From Hyphomicrobiales bacterium (GTDB lineage: Bacteria > Pseudomonadota > Alphaproteobacteria > Rhizobiales > Rhizobiaceae), in contig UBMU01000011.1 of NCBI GenBank assembly GCA_900466605.1, forward strand, positions 1 through 64,000: a DNA stretch of 64,000 nt. The letters run 5' to 3'. Below the pieces are notes generated by a model. The model was not told the DNA's origin. It was given only the letters and a program-made list of their open reading frames with translations, and searched no databases. Shown here in pieces: positions 54,254 to 62,482 of this stretch (positions within the stretch are counted from its first letter, which is position 1; every line of letters begins with the position of its first letter). The translations under genes were made by a program, and so were the position numbers.

Positions 54254-55290
54254 GCTGTCCTCCGGGCGCGATACAGAATGGCCGCAAAGGCAGGAGCGCC
54301 GAACAGGGCCGTAACGACACCGATGGGCAAGATCTGTTGCGGGATGATGATCCGCGAGATGATGTCGGCGCCGACCATGAAGATCGCACCGCCAAGGGCT
54401 GTCGCCGGAAGCAGGCGATCATGTGCAGGGCCGACAAGAAATCTGGCAGCGTGCGGAATCACCAGTCCGACAAAGCCGATTGCTCCAACCATGCTGACGA
54501 CTGTTGCCGTCATCAGCGCCGTTGTTCCAAGGAGCACCAACTGTACCCGCCGTACAGCGACGCCGAGCGAGGCCGCCGCATCGCTGCCAAAGACGAAGGC
54601 GTCCAGCGCTCGTACGTGGAGCATGCTGACGATAAAGCCGAAGACCGCTACCGGCACCGCCATGTAGACATCCGGCCAGCGAACACCGCCGAGCGAGCCC
54701 AGCAACCAGAACATGACGCTTCGCGCCTGTTCGGCATTGGCCGACGTCGTGACGATATACGAGGTGAGCGCGTTGAAAAGTTGAGACCCGGCAACGCCGC
54801 AAAGAATGATGCGTTCGCTTGTGCCACCGGCGCCCGCAGCAAGAAAGGCAACCAGTAGAAACGCGATTACGGCGCCGATGAACGCACCGCTGGAGAGACC
54901 CAGTGTACCGTAGCCAAGACCGAGTATCATCACGCTAACCGCGCCGGTTGAGGCTCCTGCGGAAACGCCGAGCACGTAGGGTTCCGCCAATGGATTGCGC
55001 AGCAGCGCTTGCAGAATTGCGCCGCTGAGCGCAAGCGACGCCCCGGCGCTTGCGGCAACCAGCGCACGGCTCAACCTGTAGTCCCAGACGATGCCTTGGT
55101 GGATCTTGCTAAGCTCGAAGGCAGTACCGAAGACGCTGTTCGATACGGCCTTCGCGGTCGTCTCAAGCGGAATCGGTATCTCACCGATCGAAACGGCAAG
55201 GCTGATCATTATAGCCAGCAGGGAGAATGCCGGGATGGCAAGCGCACAATGCGCCCACCATCTCGACCGTTTGAGGTTGGCGTCTGTCAC
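54250..55290 (-). CDS. btuC: Vitamin B12 ABC transporter permease
   Basis: A 346-residue FecCD/BtuC-family permease with about ten membrane helices. Family blocks are LSRALVAASAGASLALSGAI, QALLRNPLAEPYVLGVSAGA and VSMVGAIGFVGLVIPHAARF, followed by HDRLLPATALGGAIFMVGAD. It imports the cobalamin released by BtuF across the inner membrane, driven by BtuD. It is overlapped by four bases at both ends with its neighbours, so the three genes are one translation-coupled unit. Confidence 0.87.
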   Translation of the reverse strand: MTDANLKRSRWWAHCALAIPAFSLLAIMISLAVSIGEIPIPLETTAKAVSNSVFGTAFELSKIHQGIVWDYRLSRALVAASAGASLALSGAILQALLRNPLAEPYVLGVSAGASTGAVSVMILGLGYGTLGLSSGAFIGAVIAFLLVAFLAAGAGGTSERIILCGVAGSQLFNALTSYIVTTSANAEQARSVMFWLLGSLGGVRWPDVYMAVPVAVFGFIVSMLHVRALDAFVFGSDAAASLGVAVRRVQLVLLGTTALMTATVVSMVGAIGFVGLVIPHAARFLVGPAHDRLLPATALGGAIFMVGADIISRIIIPQQILPIGVVTALFGAPAFAAILYRARRTA

Positions 55291-56303
55291 TGCGCTTGAT
55301 CGAAGGAACTGATGCCCTTCGCCAGCACCTCGATCCCATCGATCGTCCGGATCGTCGGATTCATCGATTGGGCATCCATCATGACGAAGCGCTTGTTTTT
55401 GACGGCATCAAGTTGGCTGGTGACAGGATCCTTTTCCAGGAAGTCAACCTTCACGGCAGGATCATCCGCCGCGTAGCGCCTGCGGTCCATCGTTGCGATG
55501 ACGACCACCGCCGGATTGGCAGCTGCGATCGTCTCCCAGCCGACGAGCGGCCACTCCTCTTCGGTCTTGACGACATTCTGAGCACCCAGCGTTTTCAGGA
55601 TATAAGCCGGCGCGCTGTTCTTTCCGGCGATGAATGCGTCGCCGTTAACTTCCTTGCTGGAGAACCAGAACACTATCGGAAGGCTCCTTGCCGACGTACC
55701 GGCAACAGAAGCAACTGCCTGCGCCTCACGCTTTTTCAGGTCCGCAATGAGTGCCTCGCCGCGGTCACCGATATCGAAGATTTCCGCCAGTTCCGCGATC
55801 TCCCGATAGATCAGATCCATCGTGAACAGTTCTCTGCGTACACCATCTCCGCTGTCGGCATTGATCTTGGCGACGCAATCCGCCGGTGCGATGTAGGTGT
55901 TGATACCAAGCTCGGAAAACTGCTCCCGCTTGCCGACTGACCCTTGGGGGCCGACATGCCATTCAAACTCGGCGGCAACCAGATCCGGCTCTTCACCGAC
56001 GACCGATTCAAAGCTCGGATCATTGTCAGCAAGCCGTTTGATCTTGCGGTTGGCCTCGACATACTCCGTCAGCACAGGGCCGACCCAGACTGCCGTTCCG
56101 GCAATCCGGTCTGCGAGCCCCAGCGAGAAGAGAACCTCGGTCATACCCTGGCCGATCGATACGATCTTGGCCGGCGCCTTCTCGAAAATGACGTCGCGGC
56201 CACAATTGCTGACGGTCAGCGGATAGTGAGTTGCGGCAATGCCTGGAGTTGCAAGGCCTGCAAAGCTAAAGGCAAGCATAATGCCTGTAAGAAATTTGCT
56301 CAT
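55287..56303 (-). CDS. btuF: Vitamin B12 ABC transporter periplasmic binding protein
   Basis: A 338-residue class III substrate-binding protein with a signal peptide (cut after GIAA, residue 24). IVSIGQGMTEVLFSLGLADRI is the typical first-lobe block of FepB/BtuF proteins, and VGEEPDLVAAEFEWHVG the second. It has a GDRGEALIADLKKREAQAV hinge helix. First gene of btuFCD. Its ribosome site is weak (GAGATC), and it lies 79 bases after a short leader ORF that follows the cobalamin riboswitch. Confidence 0.85.
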   Translation of the reverse strand: MSKFLTGIMLAFSFAGLATPGIAATHYPLTVSNCGRDVIFEKAPAKIVSIGQGMTEVLFSLGLADRIAGTAVWVGPVLTEYVEANRKIKRLADNDPSFESVVGEEPDLVAAEFEWHVGPQGSVGKREQFSELGINTYIAPADCVAKINADSGDGVRRELFTMDLIYREIAELAEIFDIGDRGEALIADLKKREAQAVASVAGTSARSLPIVFWFSSKEVNGDAFIAGKNSAPAYILKTLGAQNVVKTEEEWPLVGWETIAAANPAVVVIATMDRRRYAADDPAVKVDFLEKDPVTSQLDAVKNKRFVMMDAQSMNPTIRTIDGIEVLAKGISSFDQAQ

Positions 56304-56382
56304 GAAGGATCTCGATTTGGAGGAAGGGGCTGGCGTTTGGCGTCGCGCAACCGCAGGAGAACAACGGCGCGCTAGGCTGACG

Positions 56383-56448
56383 CTAGCGACGAAAAACCCA
56401 ATCGAGACGGATGTGTGCTGTATATCGGCGAAGGCTCAGGTCAATCAT
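56383..56448 (-). CDS. Possible 21-codon leader ORF between the riboswitch and btuF
   Basis: A short frame starting ATG ATT GAC and ending TAG, encoding MIDLSLRRYTAHIRLDWVFR plus one arginine. AAAGGAA is five bases before the ATG, a better site than that of btuF. Immediately 5' of this site is the hairpin CCGGGC-N6-GCCCGG (56461-56478). The stop codon sits in another small dyad (GCTAG...CTAGC). It could be the direct target of the riboswitch, but coding is unproven; the length is too short to judge by codon use. Confidence 0.4.
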   Translation of the reverse strand: MIDLSLRRYTAHIRLDWVFRR

Positions 56449-56495
56449 GGCTGTTCCTTTCCGGGCATCCCCGCCCGGGTGATTGGATCGTGATT

Positions 56496-56693
56496 GACGG
56501 CAGGTCTCCTGGCTCACGAATATATGCCTTCATCTGCCTTCCCGCGATCTTCTCGCAGTGGCATGGCCCTAGGGCCCTAGGATGAGCGGCAATCCGCCTA
56601 CAGTTGCGGGGGCAGCCACGGTTTTGGTCCCTCTTGGGTCGTCCTCACCGTGTTCCCTATTAATCCCTTCAGAGTCTTCCTTGGGGAACCGTC
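56496..56693 (-). promoter_or_regulatory. Cobalamin (adenosylcobalamin) riboswitch
   Basis: On the minus strand the order of conserved elements matches the B12 aptamer. P1 arms GACGG and CCGTC lie at the two ends. Between them are AGGGAA-CACGGTG, ACCGTGGCTGCCCCCGCAAC, CCACTG, GGGAAGGC, and the B12 box AGCCAGGAGACCTGCC (56499-56514). It precedes btuFCD by about 190 bases. In this class, cobalamin binding lowers expression of downstream genes. The hairpin beside a ribosome site at 56453-56478 suggests translational control. Confidence 0.93.
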
Positions 56694-56729
56694 GCTCTGA
56701 GTTACGCCGGCAAGCCGCACGAGGTCAAG

Positions 56730-57077
56730 TCATTGATTTGCGGGCGCTCGTCCGGGTTGGCTCTGCTGCATATCTTGAAACCCGACCTCCGGACATCCTC
56801 GGATGTTGCCGAATGTGATCTCCCGGCGATCACCCCATTGGGTCAGTCCCCTCAGTGTCAGAACATTGTCGTCGCGATAGACGAGATCGGTGCGATAGAT
56901 CCCGGCACGGCGAGCGCGGTTCTGTGCTTGGCTGACATTGCATGTTCCTTCCGAAGGCGACACATGCCAGGTACTCGTGCCCCTGCCATTGGGCTGCCAG
57001 CCGTCCGCCTGCGCTAGTGCCACCGTCGGCAGCAAGGATGCGAGGATCACCAAGGTCGTCTGGAAGGCGGCTTTCAT
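56730..57077 (-). CDS. Small secreted protein of unknown function
   Basis: A 115-residue protein with a signal peptide (cut after ALAQ, residue 23). The mature part has two cysteines (GTCNVSQAQNRARRAG and NIRGCPEVGF), which could form one disulfide, and RREITFGNIRGCP, a pattern I have seen in short rhizobial secreted proteins. Its stop is 36 bases before the riboswitch, on the same strand, so read-through into the btu leader is possible. AGGGAT precedes the ATG. Function unknown. Confidence 0.65.
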   Translation of the reverse strand: MKAAFQTTLVILASLLPTVALAQADGWQPNGRGTSTWHVSPSEGTCNVSQAQNRARRAGIYRTDLVYRDDNVLTLRGLTQWGDRREITFGNIRGCPEVGFQDMQQSQPGRAPANQ

Positions 57078-57243
57078 GATCCCTGCCCGGTTCGCAAAAC
57101 ATCAACCGCCGCAAATCGGCGCGCATACACTCTGAACATGGAGATAGACGGAGCGCAATCGTCTCTGGGCGCATTCGGACACCGCATGCGAACAAATGGC
57201 GCGGGAGTCATGCAACAGTATTGACGATCGGTTAAACCGGCCC

Positions 57244-58476
57244 TCAGCCGATGATCCGGTCCAACCATTCGTTCCAGAATTTTCGCTCCGGATCCATTCT
57301 CTCGCGAACCTTCTTGAATGCCGACGCCATCGGGTAGTGCTCAGAGAGATCGCGCGCGGAAAACACCTTACCCCAATGAGGAAGGGCCTCGTACGGCGCA
57401 AGTGCAGCCTCGATCTGCGAAACAGCCTGGTCTACTGCCGCGGCATCGCGACGCCATGTGAAATGAATCGACAGAGTGTCCCGCTGGTATTGGGGGCTCA
57501 TCCAGAGCCTGTCCGCGCCGACTGTCCTGAATTCGCCCGCCTGGATGAGGTGAGAGAAGCTGTGGCGGACAGCGACCAGCGCCTCAAGTGCCGCTACCGC
57601 ATGCCTTCGTGGAACGTGAAATTCCGACTGGATTTCCTCACCGCTGCTTGGCATGAAGCCTATTCTGAAGTGCGGCAACCGATCCGACCACAGGCCAGGT
57701 TCCCCAAGCTGATCGGTCGCGTTGACGGGATCCAGCCCGATGATTGGATGCCGCTTGACGGCAGCGGGCGTAGCGCCGCGGATCGAGTGCGTACCCTCAT
57801 CCGTCGTCGCCTTCACCCATATCTGCCCCGCCTCGTCACCCCATCCGGTAAACACGCTGACGCTATATCCGGCGGCGAAGATCTCATCGAGGTTGTCGAG
57901 CAGCGTGCTCCAACTCAGCCCTTCGTAAACATTCTGTCTGACCTGGAACGCAGGCTGGACGTCGAGCGTCACCCTTGTCACAACGCCTAGGGCGCCCAGG
58001 TGGACGAGCATCCCGTCAAAATCCGGATCGGTTCGCTCGACGCGAATGATCCGCCCGTCGCCGCCGACAAACTCAAGACCGCAAACAGCCGTGGCCAGAT
58101 TGCCGTTGAGGTTGCCCGAACCGTGGGTCGCGGTCGCGATTGCGCCGGCAATAGAGATATGCGGCAGCGACGCCAAATTGTGCACCGCTAGGCCATGCAG
58201 ATGCAGAAACCGCGCGAGATCCCCATAGGTGGCGTGGCCCGCAATAGAGACTTTCTTGCCGTCATCTCCTATTTCTGGCGCAAACGGCATTGCGTTCAGA
58301 ACCACGGCAACATCGCCATCGGCGATGGCATTGAAGGAATGTCCGGAGCCCAGCACCTTTATCTTGGTGGCCGAGCGGACCGCATCACAAAGCGCGTCAA
58401 TGGACGTCGGACGAATGCAGTTCCGAAACTGATAGCGGAAGCTCTTCGACCAGTTCGTCCGTGGAAAATCGGTCAT
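57244..58476 (-). CDS. FAD-linked alditol/aldonolactone oxidase-like protein
   Basis: A 410-residue VAO-family flavoprotein. The FAD domain has KVLGSGHSFNAIADGD, where the histidine is in the position of the covalent flavin link in alditol oxidase, then SIAGAIATATHGSG. The C-terminal ALO domain ends with PHWGKVF and ERMDPERKFWNEWLDRIIG. The length matches AldO/xylitol oxidase more than L-gulonolactone oxidase. These enzymes oxidise sugar alcohols with oxygen, making H2O2. Substrate is inferred only. GAGAG precedes the ATG. Confidence 0.82.
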   Translation of the reverse strand: MTDFPRTNWSKSFRYQFRNCIRPTSIDALCDAVRSATKIKVLGSGHSFNAIADGDVAVVLNAMPFAPEIGDDGKKVSIAGHATYGDLARFLHLHGLAVHNLASLPHISIAGAIATATHGSGNLNGNLATAVCGLEFVGGDGRIIRVERTDPDFDGMLVHLGALGVVTRVTLDVQPAFQVRQNVYEGLSWSTLLDNLDEIFAAGYSVSVFTGWGDEAGQIWVKATTDEGTHSIRGATPAAVKRHPIIGLDPVNATDQLGEPGLWSDRLPHFRIGFMPSSGEEIQSEFHVPRRHAVAALEALVAVRHSFSHLIQAGEFRTVGADRLWMSPQYQRDTLSIHFTWRRDAAAVDQAVSQIEAALAPYEALPHWGKVFSARDLSEHYPMASAFKKVRERMDPERKFWNEWLDRIIG

Positions 58477-58789
58477 GCGTCACTCTCAAGTTTGAACGAT
58501 CTATGGCATGCGCGCTTGAACCAGTTCCCCGCGCAAGCGGGTCAATATCCGATTCGGCGTTCGTACCCGACATCCCCCGAACGGCTGATAGTGCGCCCCC
58601 GCTCCACCGATAGCCCTCCCAAAGTACATGTGGATTACCGGATGTGGTAGATTCCATATTCCGGTACTTCAGGTAGCATGTCCTTGGATGATTACATTTC
58701 CTAGTCATCAAGAGGTCACTGCAAAACTCACTTTGTCTGTTTTGCGGTGACCTCGCCAAAACCCTCAAAACGATGATTCGGATAGACCA
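58477..58789. other. Intergenic region with a strong 16-base stem-loop
   Basis: 313 bases without a supportable gene. At 58712-58727 and 58739-58754, arms GAGGTCACTGCAAAAC and GTTTTGCGGTGACCTC pair with a single G-T position around an 11-base loop, 35 bases after the stop of the minus-strand SDR gene. A weaker nested repeat (TACCGGA/TCCGGTA, 58636-58666) lies beyond. It may end SDR transcription, though there is no T-tract. The promoter of the alditol oxidase-like gene must also be here. Confidence 0.5.
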
Positions 58790-59554
58790 TTACAGGCTGG
58801 TCGTGATGCCACCGTCGACATAGAGTGTGTGTCCGTTGACGAAACTTGACGCCCGGCTTGCCAGGAAGACGGCCGCACCGATCAGTTCCTCCACATTTCC
58901 CCAACGCGCGGCCGGTGTCCGTTTTTCAAGCCAGTCTGTGAACTCGGGGTCATCGACGAGAGCCTGATTCAACGGCGTTTTGAAGTAGCCGGGTGCGAGC
59001 GCGTTGATTTGCAGCCCATGTCTGGCCCAATCCGCACACATGCCGCGCGTGAGGTTTCTCACCGCGCCTTTGGTTGCCGTGTAAGGCGCAATCCCCGGAC
59101 GGGCGAGTTCGCTTTGCACCGAGGCGATATTGATGATTTTGCCCCGCCCGCGGCCAATCATATGGCGGGCCGTCGCCTGGCTTACATAGAATAGGCTGGA
59201 TACGTTCGTCGCCAGCAACTCGCTCCAGCGCTCCTCCGGAAAATCCTCCAATGGAGAGCGGTACTGCATGCCGGCATTGTTCACGAGAATGTCGACGGGA
59301 CCAAGCTTCTCTTCTATTCCGTCGATACCATGACGAGCGGCCTGAGCATTCGTAACGTCAAAGACGCAAGCGTGCGCGACATGGCCCTTCTCGACCAATA
59401 CGTCACGTGCCGCTTCTACCTTTGCCTGGCTTCGTCCATTCAAGACGACCTCTGCCCCATGCGCCGCGAGACCTTCCGCAAGAGCAAGACCAATACCCTG
59501 CGAAGAGCCTGTAACAACCGCTCGCTGGCCACTTAAATCGAAAAGGGATGACAT
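58790..59554 (-). CDS. Gluconate 5-dehydrogenase-like SDR
   Basis: A 254-residue classical SDR. TGSSQGIGLALAEGLA is the cofactor site, and ILVNNAGMQYRSPLEDF the NNAG block with the MQYR wording common in Ga5DH/IdnO-type proteins. INIASVQSELARPGIAPYTATKGAV carries the catalytic S, Y and K. SFVNGHTLYVDGGITTSL is the family end. These enzymes interconvert gluconate and 5-ketogluconate; the neighbouring alditol oxidase-like gene would fit a sugar-acid context. AAGGAAAA precedes the ATG. Confidence 0.83.
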   Translation of the reverse strand: MSSLFDLSGQRAVVTGSSQGIGLALAEGLAAHGAEVVLNGRSQAKVEAARDVLVEKGHVAHACVFDVTNAQAARHGIDGIEEKLGPVDILVNNAGMQYRSPLEDFPEERWSELLATNVSSLFYVSQATARHMIGRGRGKIINIASVQSELARPGIAPYTATKGAVRNLTRGMCADWARHGLQINALAPGYFKTPLNQALVDDPEFTDWLEKRTPAARWGNVEELIGAAVFLASRASSFVNGHTLYVDGGITTSL

Positions 59555-60022
59555 GGTGTTTTCCTTGAGTAGACAGGCCGCACGGCCCTCGTCGCGGCTT
59601 TGATAGTACGGATTTTGCTTCGGTAGAATGACGTTTCAGCGGAAGGAACCGCTGCGAACCAAGTCGCCCACGCCTTGCAACGCGACACTCGGGCTCCCAT
59701 CTTATGTCAGCCACCCGAAAATCGAACCTGACTGGTCGACGCATGATGTGCGTCCTGCCGCACGTTTTCTCAGCTATGCGTGATGGAAATCGCGGCCGCC
59801 ATGTCGAGCATAGGGCTTGGCGTGGCCAAGAACATCGATTGAACAAGGCAGATATCGCCGCTGCAGCAGCGGCTGGCCCAGATAACATGAAGAGGCTGTT
59901 CGTTCGCCGGATGGAAACCGGAGCCCTACCCTGCCTTCTCACGCAACGAGAACTGCAGGAACTTGTCGCCGAGCACTTGATTGAGCGGCGGACCACGCAA
60001 CCTCAAGAACAAGGAGAAGAAA
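59555..60022. other. Intergenic region before rpsU
   Basis: 468 bases. Open frames on both strands here have no recognisable protein features and are mostly Arg-rich translations of GC-rich DNA. It should contain promoters for the SDR (minus) and rpsU (plus). I see no strong dyad or RNA gene. Confidence 0.5.
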
Positions 60023-60259
60023 ATGCAGGTTATCGTCAGGGACAACAATGTCGAACAGGCCATGCGCGCATTGAAGAAGAAGATGCAGCGCGAAGGTCTC
60101 TTCCGCGAAATGAAGGAACGCCGGTCCTACGAGAAGCCGTCGGAGCGGCGCGTGCGTGAACGAGCGCAAGCGATCGCCAGACAACGCAAGGCTGCCCGGA
60201 AGAAGCTGCAACGCGAAGGTCTCTTGGCCTCCCCCGCCCGCCGGTCATCCGGCCGATAA
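60023..60259 (+). CDS. rpsU: Ribosomal protein S21
   Basis: A 78-residue bS21 protein of the small ribosomal subunit. [20 protein letters not shown] is the family start, followed by [20 protein letters not shown] and a strongly basic tail. The tail repeats a QREGL block ([13 protein letters not shown]). AAGGAGAAG precedes the ATG; the frame upstream to 59981 is not conserved. Rhizobia often have more than one S21 gene; which copy this is cannot be told. It lies apart from other translation genes, among small proteins. Confidence 0.93.
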   Translation: MQVIVRDNNVEQAMRALKKKMQREGLFREMKERRSYEKPSERRVRERAQAIARQRKAARKKLQREGLLASPARRSSGR

Positions 60260-60323
60260 ATCAGTCGCAGATTTTGCCGTCACCAGTCTCGACGGCAAAA
60301 TCCGCTCCCCGAAAGGATCCACT

Positions 60324-60518
60324 ATGGAAGAACTTTACAGTCTGACTGTTTCCGACGAACGTCTCGAGGACTGCCGCGACGTAGTCGGCCCCGATCTTCA
60401 GGATCTGGTCAAAGCGACAATAGCCTCTGGCTTTACGGCCGAGGAGGTTCTGATTGCCATCAGCGAACTTGTGGCGGAGGACTATGCCGTTCTGGCCAGG
60501 TTCCCGAGTGTCCATTGA
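60324..60518 (+). CDS. Small acidic protein of unknown function
   Basis: A 64-residue acidic protein, MEELYSLTVSDERLEDCRDV followed by LVKATIASGFTAEEVLIAIS. It appears fully helical. AAAGGAT is seven bases before the ATG. It lies 64 bases after rpsU on the same strand and could be co-transcribed. Many rhizobial genomes carry short proteins with this FTAEEVLIAISELVAEDYA style of ending; none has an assigned function that I know. Confidence 0.65.
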   Translation: MEELYSLTVSDERLEDCRDVVGPDLQDLVKATIASGFTAEEVLIAISELVAEDYAVLARFPSVH

Positions 60519-60638
60519 TGCCGTCGAACCGGTTGAGCCTCACTGCCGGTCCCGAGATGGTCTGACCAAAGGCTGTTGATCAGCGCCCACGAATGCCTAC
60601 ATCCAGCCTATCGATTGTTGGCAAAGAGGAGGTTCGCA

Positions 60639-60896
60639 ATGAACACAATCCGCCATGCAAGCGAACCAAGGTGGGCTGCGCCGGTGGCAATTCAGATTGG
60701 GACACGTCCCTCTGAACATGTCCACGGCCCGGCCGAGGCCGTTGACTATCTGGAGCATAGGTGGCCGCTCCAAAACAGTATGCATCTTGAGGCGGCCAAG
60801 CGCAGGTGCGTTGAGGCCATGAACCATCTTGCGCATATGGAAGCCGCCAGAGACGCCTTCGTTGCAGCCGCAGCGGAGGCCGAAATTCTGGCATAA
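60639..60896 (+). CDS. DUF982 family protein
   Basis: An 85-residue protein of the rhizobial DUF982 family. APVAIQIGTRPSEHVHGPAE leads to the family block AVDYLEHRWP, then AAKRRCVEAMNHL and an alanine-rich helical end. AGAGGAGG is six bases before the ATG. Members are often numerous in a single rhizobial genome, but the function is unknown. It follows the acidic protein by 120 bases. Confidence 0.82.
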   Translation: MNTIRHASEPRWAAPVAIQIGTRPSEHVHGPAEAVDYLEHRWPLQNSMHLEAAKRRCVEAMNHLAHMEAARDAFVAAAAEAEILA

Positions 60897-60990
60897 CCGG
60901 CATTGAGGCAGGGCTGCTTGTGAACCGGGCCGCCACCATCACCGCTGTTTGTTCCTCCGCGCCACGCCCACGTCGCCCCGCGGAAAAATC

Positions 60991-61302
60991 CTAGTGCGTG
61001 GTGACGGATTTCGTCGAACGCCCACGGCGTGGCTTTTCTTCTGGCGCCGCGGTTAACGCGATCTGAGCCACTTTTGTCTTCCTTGCCGGTTGCTTTTCAG
61101 CCGCGGATTTTGTCTCAACTCGCGGCTTTGCGGCCTTAGCCTTGGCCGTCGACCGCTTTGAAATTCTGACCGTACCATCGGCTTGCTCGCCGAATTCCTT
61201 GAATGCCCGCAACCAGTGTTCCATTTCCTGGCCGTGAGGGCGCCCTTCCTGCTCCCATATTTCGTAGGCACGGCGGCGGATGCTCTCTTCGCGCTCGTTC
61301 AT
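60991..61302 (-). CDS. DUF2934 family protein
   Basis: A 103-residue protein. The N-terminal 35 residues match the DUF2934 motif: EESIRRRAYEIWEQEGRPHG followed by EMEHWLRA. The rest is a lysine/alanine/arginine-rich, probably disordered tail, reminiscent of DNA-binding tails. Possibly nucleoid- or stress-related, but that is only inference from composition. It is divergent from the glycine-zipper lipoprotein gene at 61492. Confidence 0.78.
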   Translation of the reverse strand: MNEREESIRRRAYEIWEQEGRPHGQEMEHWLRAFKEFGEQADGTVRISKRSTAKAKAAKPRVETKSAAEKQPARKTKVAQIALTAAPEEKPRRGRSTKSVTTH

Positions 61303-61491
61303 GACAAGGTCCCTGCTTTTCGTTGCGACCCGATCTTAACTGGCGCTACCGCCTCAATAGGCAATGGCGGCATCGGAATCGATTGTTCGATGAAAGACGA
61401 CCGCCGCACGGGCGCTAAAGCGGCAATTGTCTTTTCCGAAATGTCTCTATCTACCGCTGCGCGAACGATTTCATGAAGGAAGGAAAGCGAG

Positions 61492-61752
61492 ATGAAACGC
61501 ACATCGATTTTGCTGGTTCTGGCGGGAGCCTTGATTGCCGGATGCACGCCAACGCAGCAAGGCGCGGGAATTGGTGCAGCCTCTGGCGCGATCATTGGCG
61601 GCGTCGTGACCGGCGACGTGCGCGGCGCTGCCGTTGGCGCCGCGATCGGTGGTGCGGCTGGTGCCGTCATTGGCAATGTCGCCGGGCAGCCGGGTCAGTG
61701 CTACTATCGGGATCGGTACGGTCGGCGCTACGTCGCGGCCTGCCCGCGTTGA
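61492..61752 (+). CDS. Glycine-zipper lipoprotein
   Basis: An 86-residue lipoprotein. The lipobox LIAGC puts the lipidated cysteine at residue 18. GAGIGAASGAIIGGVVTGDV and AAVGAAIGGAAGAVIGNVAG are glycine-zipper repeats that favour membrane association or oligomers. The C-terminus has QCYYRDRYGRRYVAACP, a short aromatic block with two cysteines. Such proteins are frequent in rhizobial envelopes; specific role unknown. AGGAAGGAAAG precedes the ATG. Confidence 0.82.
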   Translation: MKRTSILLVLAGALIAGCTPTQQGAGIGAASGAIIGGVVTGDVRGAAVGAAIGGAAGAVIGNVAGQPGQCYYRDRYGRRYVAACPR

Positions 61753-61779
61753 AACACCGTACGGCCGAAGAACGCCAAC

Positions 61780-61804
61780 GAGGATGCCGCGTGACGGCAT
61801 CCTC
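61780..61804. terminator. Hairpin between convergent small genes
   Basis: Perfect arms GAGGATGCCG and CGGCATCCTC around a five-base loop, 27 bases after the lipoprotein stop and 24 bases after the convergent gene's stop. No T-tract on either side. Probably a bidirectional terminator. Confidence 0.55.
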
Positions 61805-61828
61805 GCATGACGCGGACATAAATCAGGG

Positions 61829-62482
61829 TCAGCGCATTGCGATGACCATCTTGCAGAGCTTGGTCAGGCTTGCGTCATAGCTGCCCGAGCGCAAAACATC
61901 CTTGCAACGAAGCTTGGCCTTTGCGCGATCGGCAGCCGACATATCGTTGATGGCCGCCTGCGTCGTGCGTGACGAGCTCCGGCCCGGATCATTGGTGTTC
62001 GATCGGCCTGAAGTGCTTGTCGTGCCGGAAATGCCGTAATCAGGATCAGCGACCGAGGGCACGCCGAGCACTACATTCAAAAGCGTATTGCTCCCTACCC
62101 CCGCGGTCGCATTTGCGGTCGCCAGTCGAGATCCTCCCACATTCGCGCCCACATTGGCATTGACACCGCTGGAGCCGCCAACGCTTGCCGTTGTGCCGAC
62201 ACCCAGGCCGTTGCTGGTGCTTCCACCGACCGATGTGCTGCTATTGATCCCGCTTGCTCCGCCGACCGAGGCGTTGACGCCGAGCCCGCCGCCAGACGTG
62301 CCGCCAACACTGGCATTGATGCCGCTCGTCCCGCCGACCGACACGCCAAGGCCGCCGCTGCCGTTGCTTCCAACGCTGATGCCATTCTGGCCGCCGATGT
62401 CCAGGGCGCTCACGGGCACAGCAACGATTAGAGCCGCACCACCGAACGTCAGCGCTGCGATCGTCGATTTGAAGTAATGCAT
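61829..62482 (-). CDS. Secreted Gly/Ser/Asn-rich repeat protein
   Basis: A 217-residue exported protein with a signal peptide (cut near VSALD, residue 28). Residues about 30-130 consist of degenerate repeats with the consensus S-V-G-G-(T/S/A)-S-G-(I/L)-(N/G)-x, at least seven copies, such as ASVGGTSGGGLGVNASVGG. They may form a beta-solenoid or another surface fibre. The C-terminal region is a small helical domain with two cysteines (KAKLRCKDVLR and LTKLCKMVIAMR). The start at 62482 is picked for GGAGG five bases upstream. Function unknown. Confidence 0.75.
   Translation of the reverse strand: MHYFKSTIAALTFGGAALIVAVPVSALDIGGQNGISVGSNGSGGLGVSVGGTSGINASVGGTSGGGLGVNASVGGASGINSSTSVGGSTSNGLGVGTTASVGGSSGVNANVGANVGGSRLATANATAGVGSNTLLNVVLGVPSVADPDYGISGTTSTSGRSNTNDPGRSSSRTTQAAINDMSAADRAKAKLRCKDVLRSGSYDASLTKLCKMVIAMR

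Noticed and set aside
53489..56303. Iron-siderophore importer
   Set aside because: The protein families allow it, but the cobalamin riboswitch directly upstream is much stronger evidence for B12.
58397..58768. 123-codon minus-strand frame overlapping the alditol oxidase start
   Set aside because: It has no recognisable features and would require a long overlap with a well-supported gene.
62095..62430. DNA tandem repeat or CRISPR-like array
   Set aside because: The repetition reflects degenerate coding repeats of a secreted protein; there are no constant repeats with unique spacers of fixed length.
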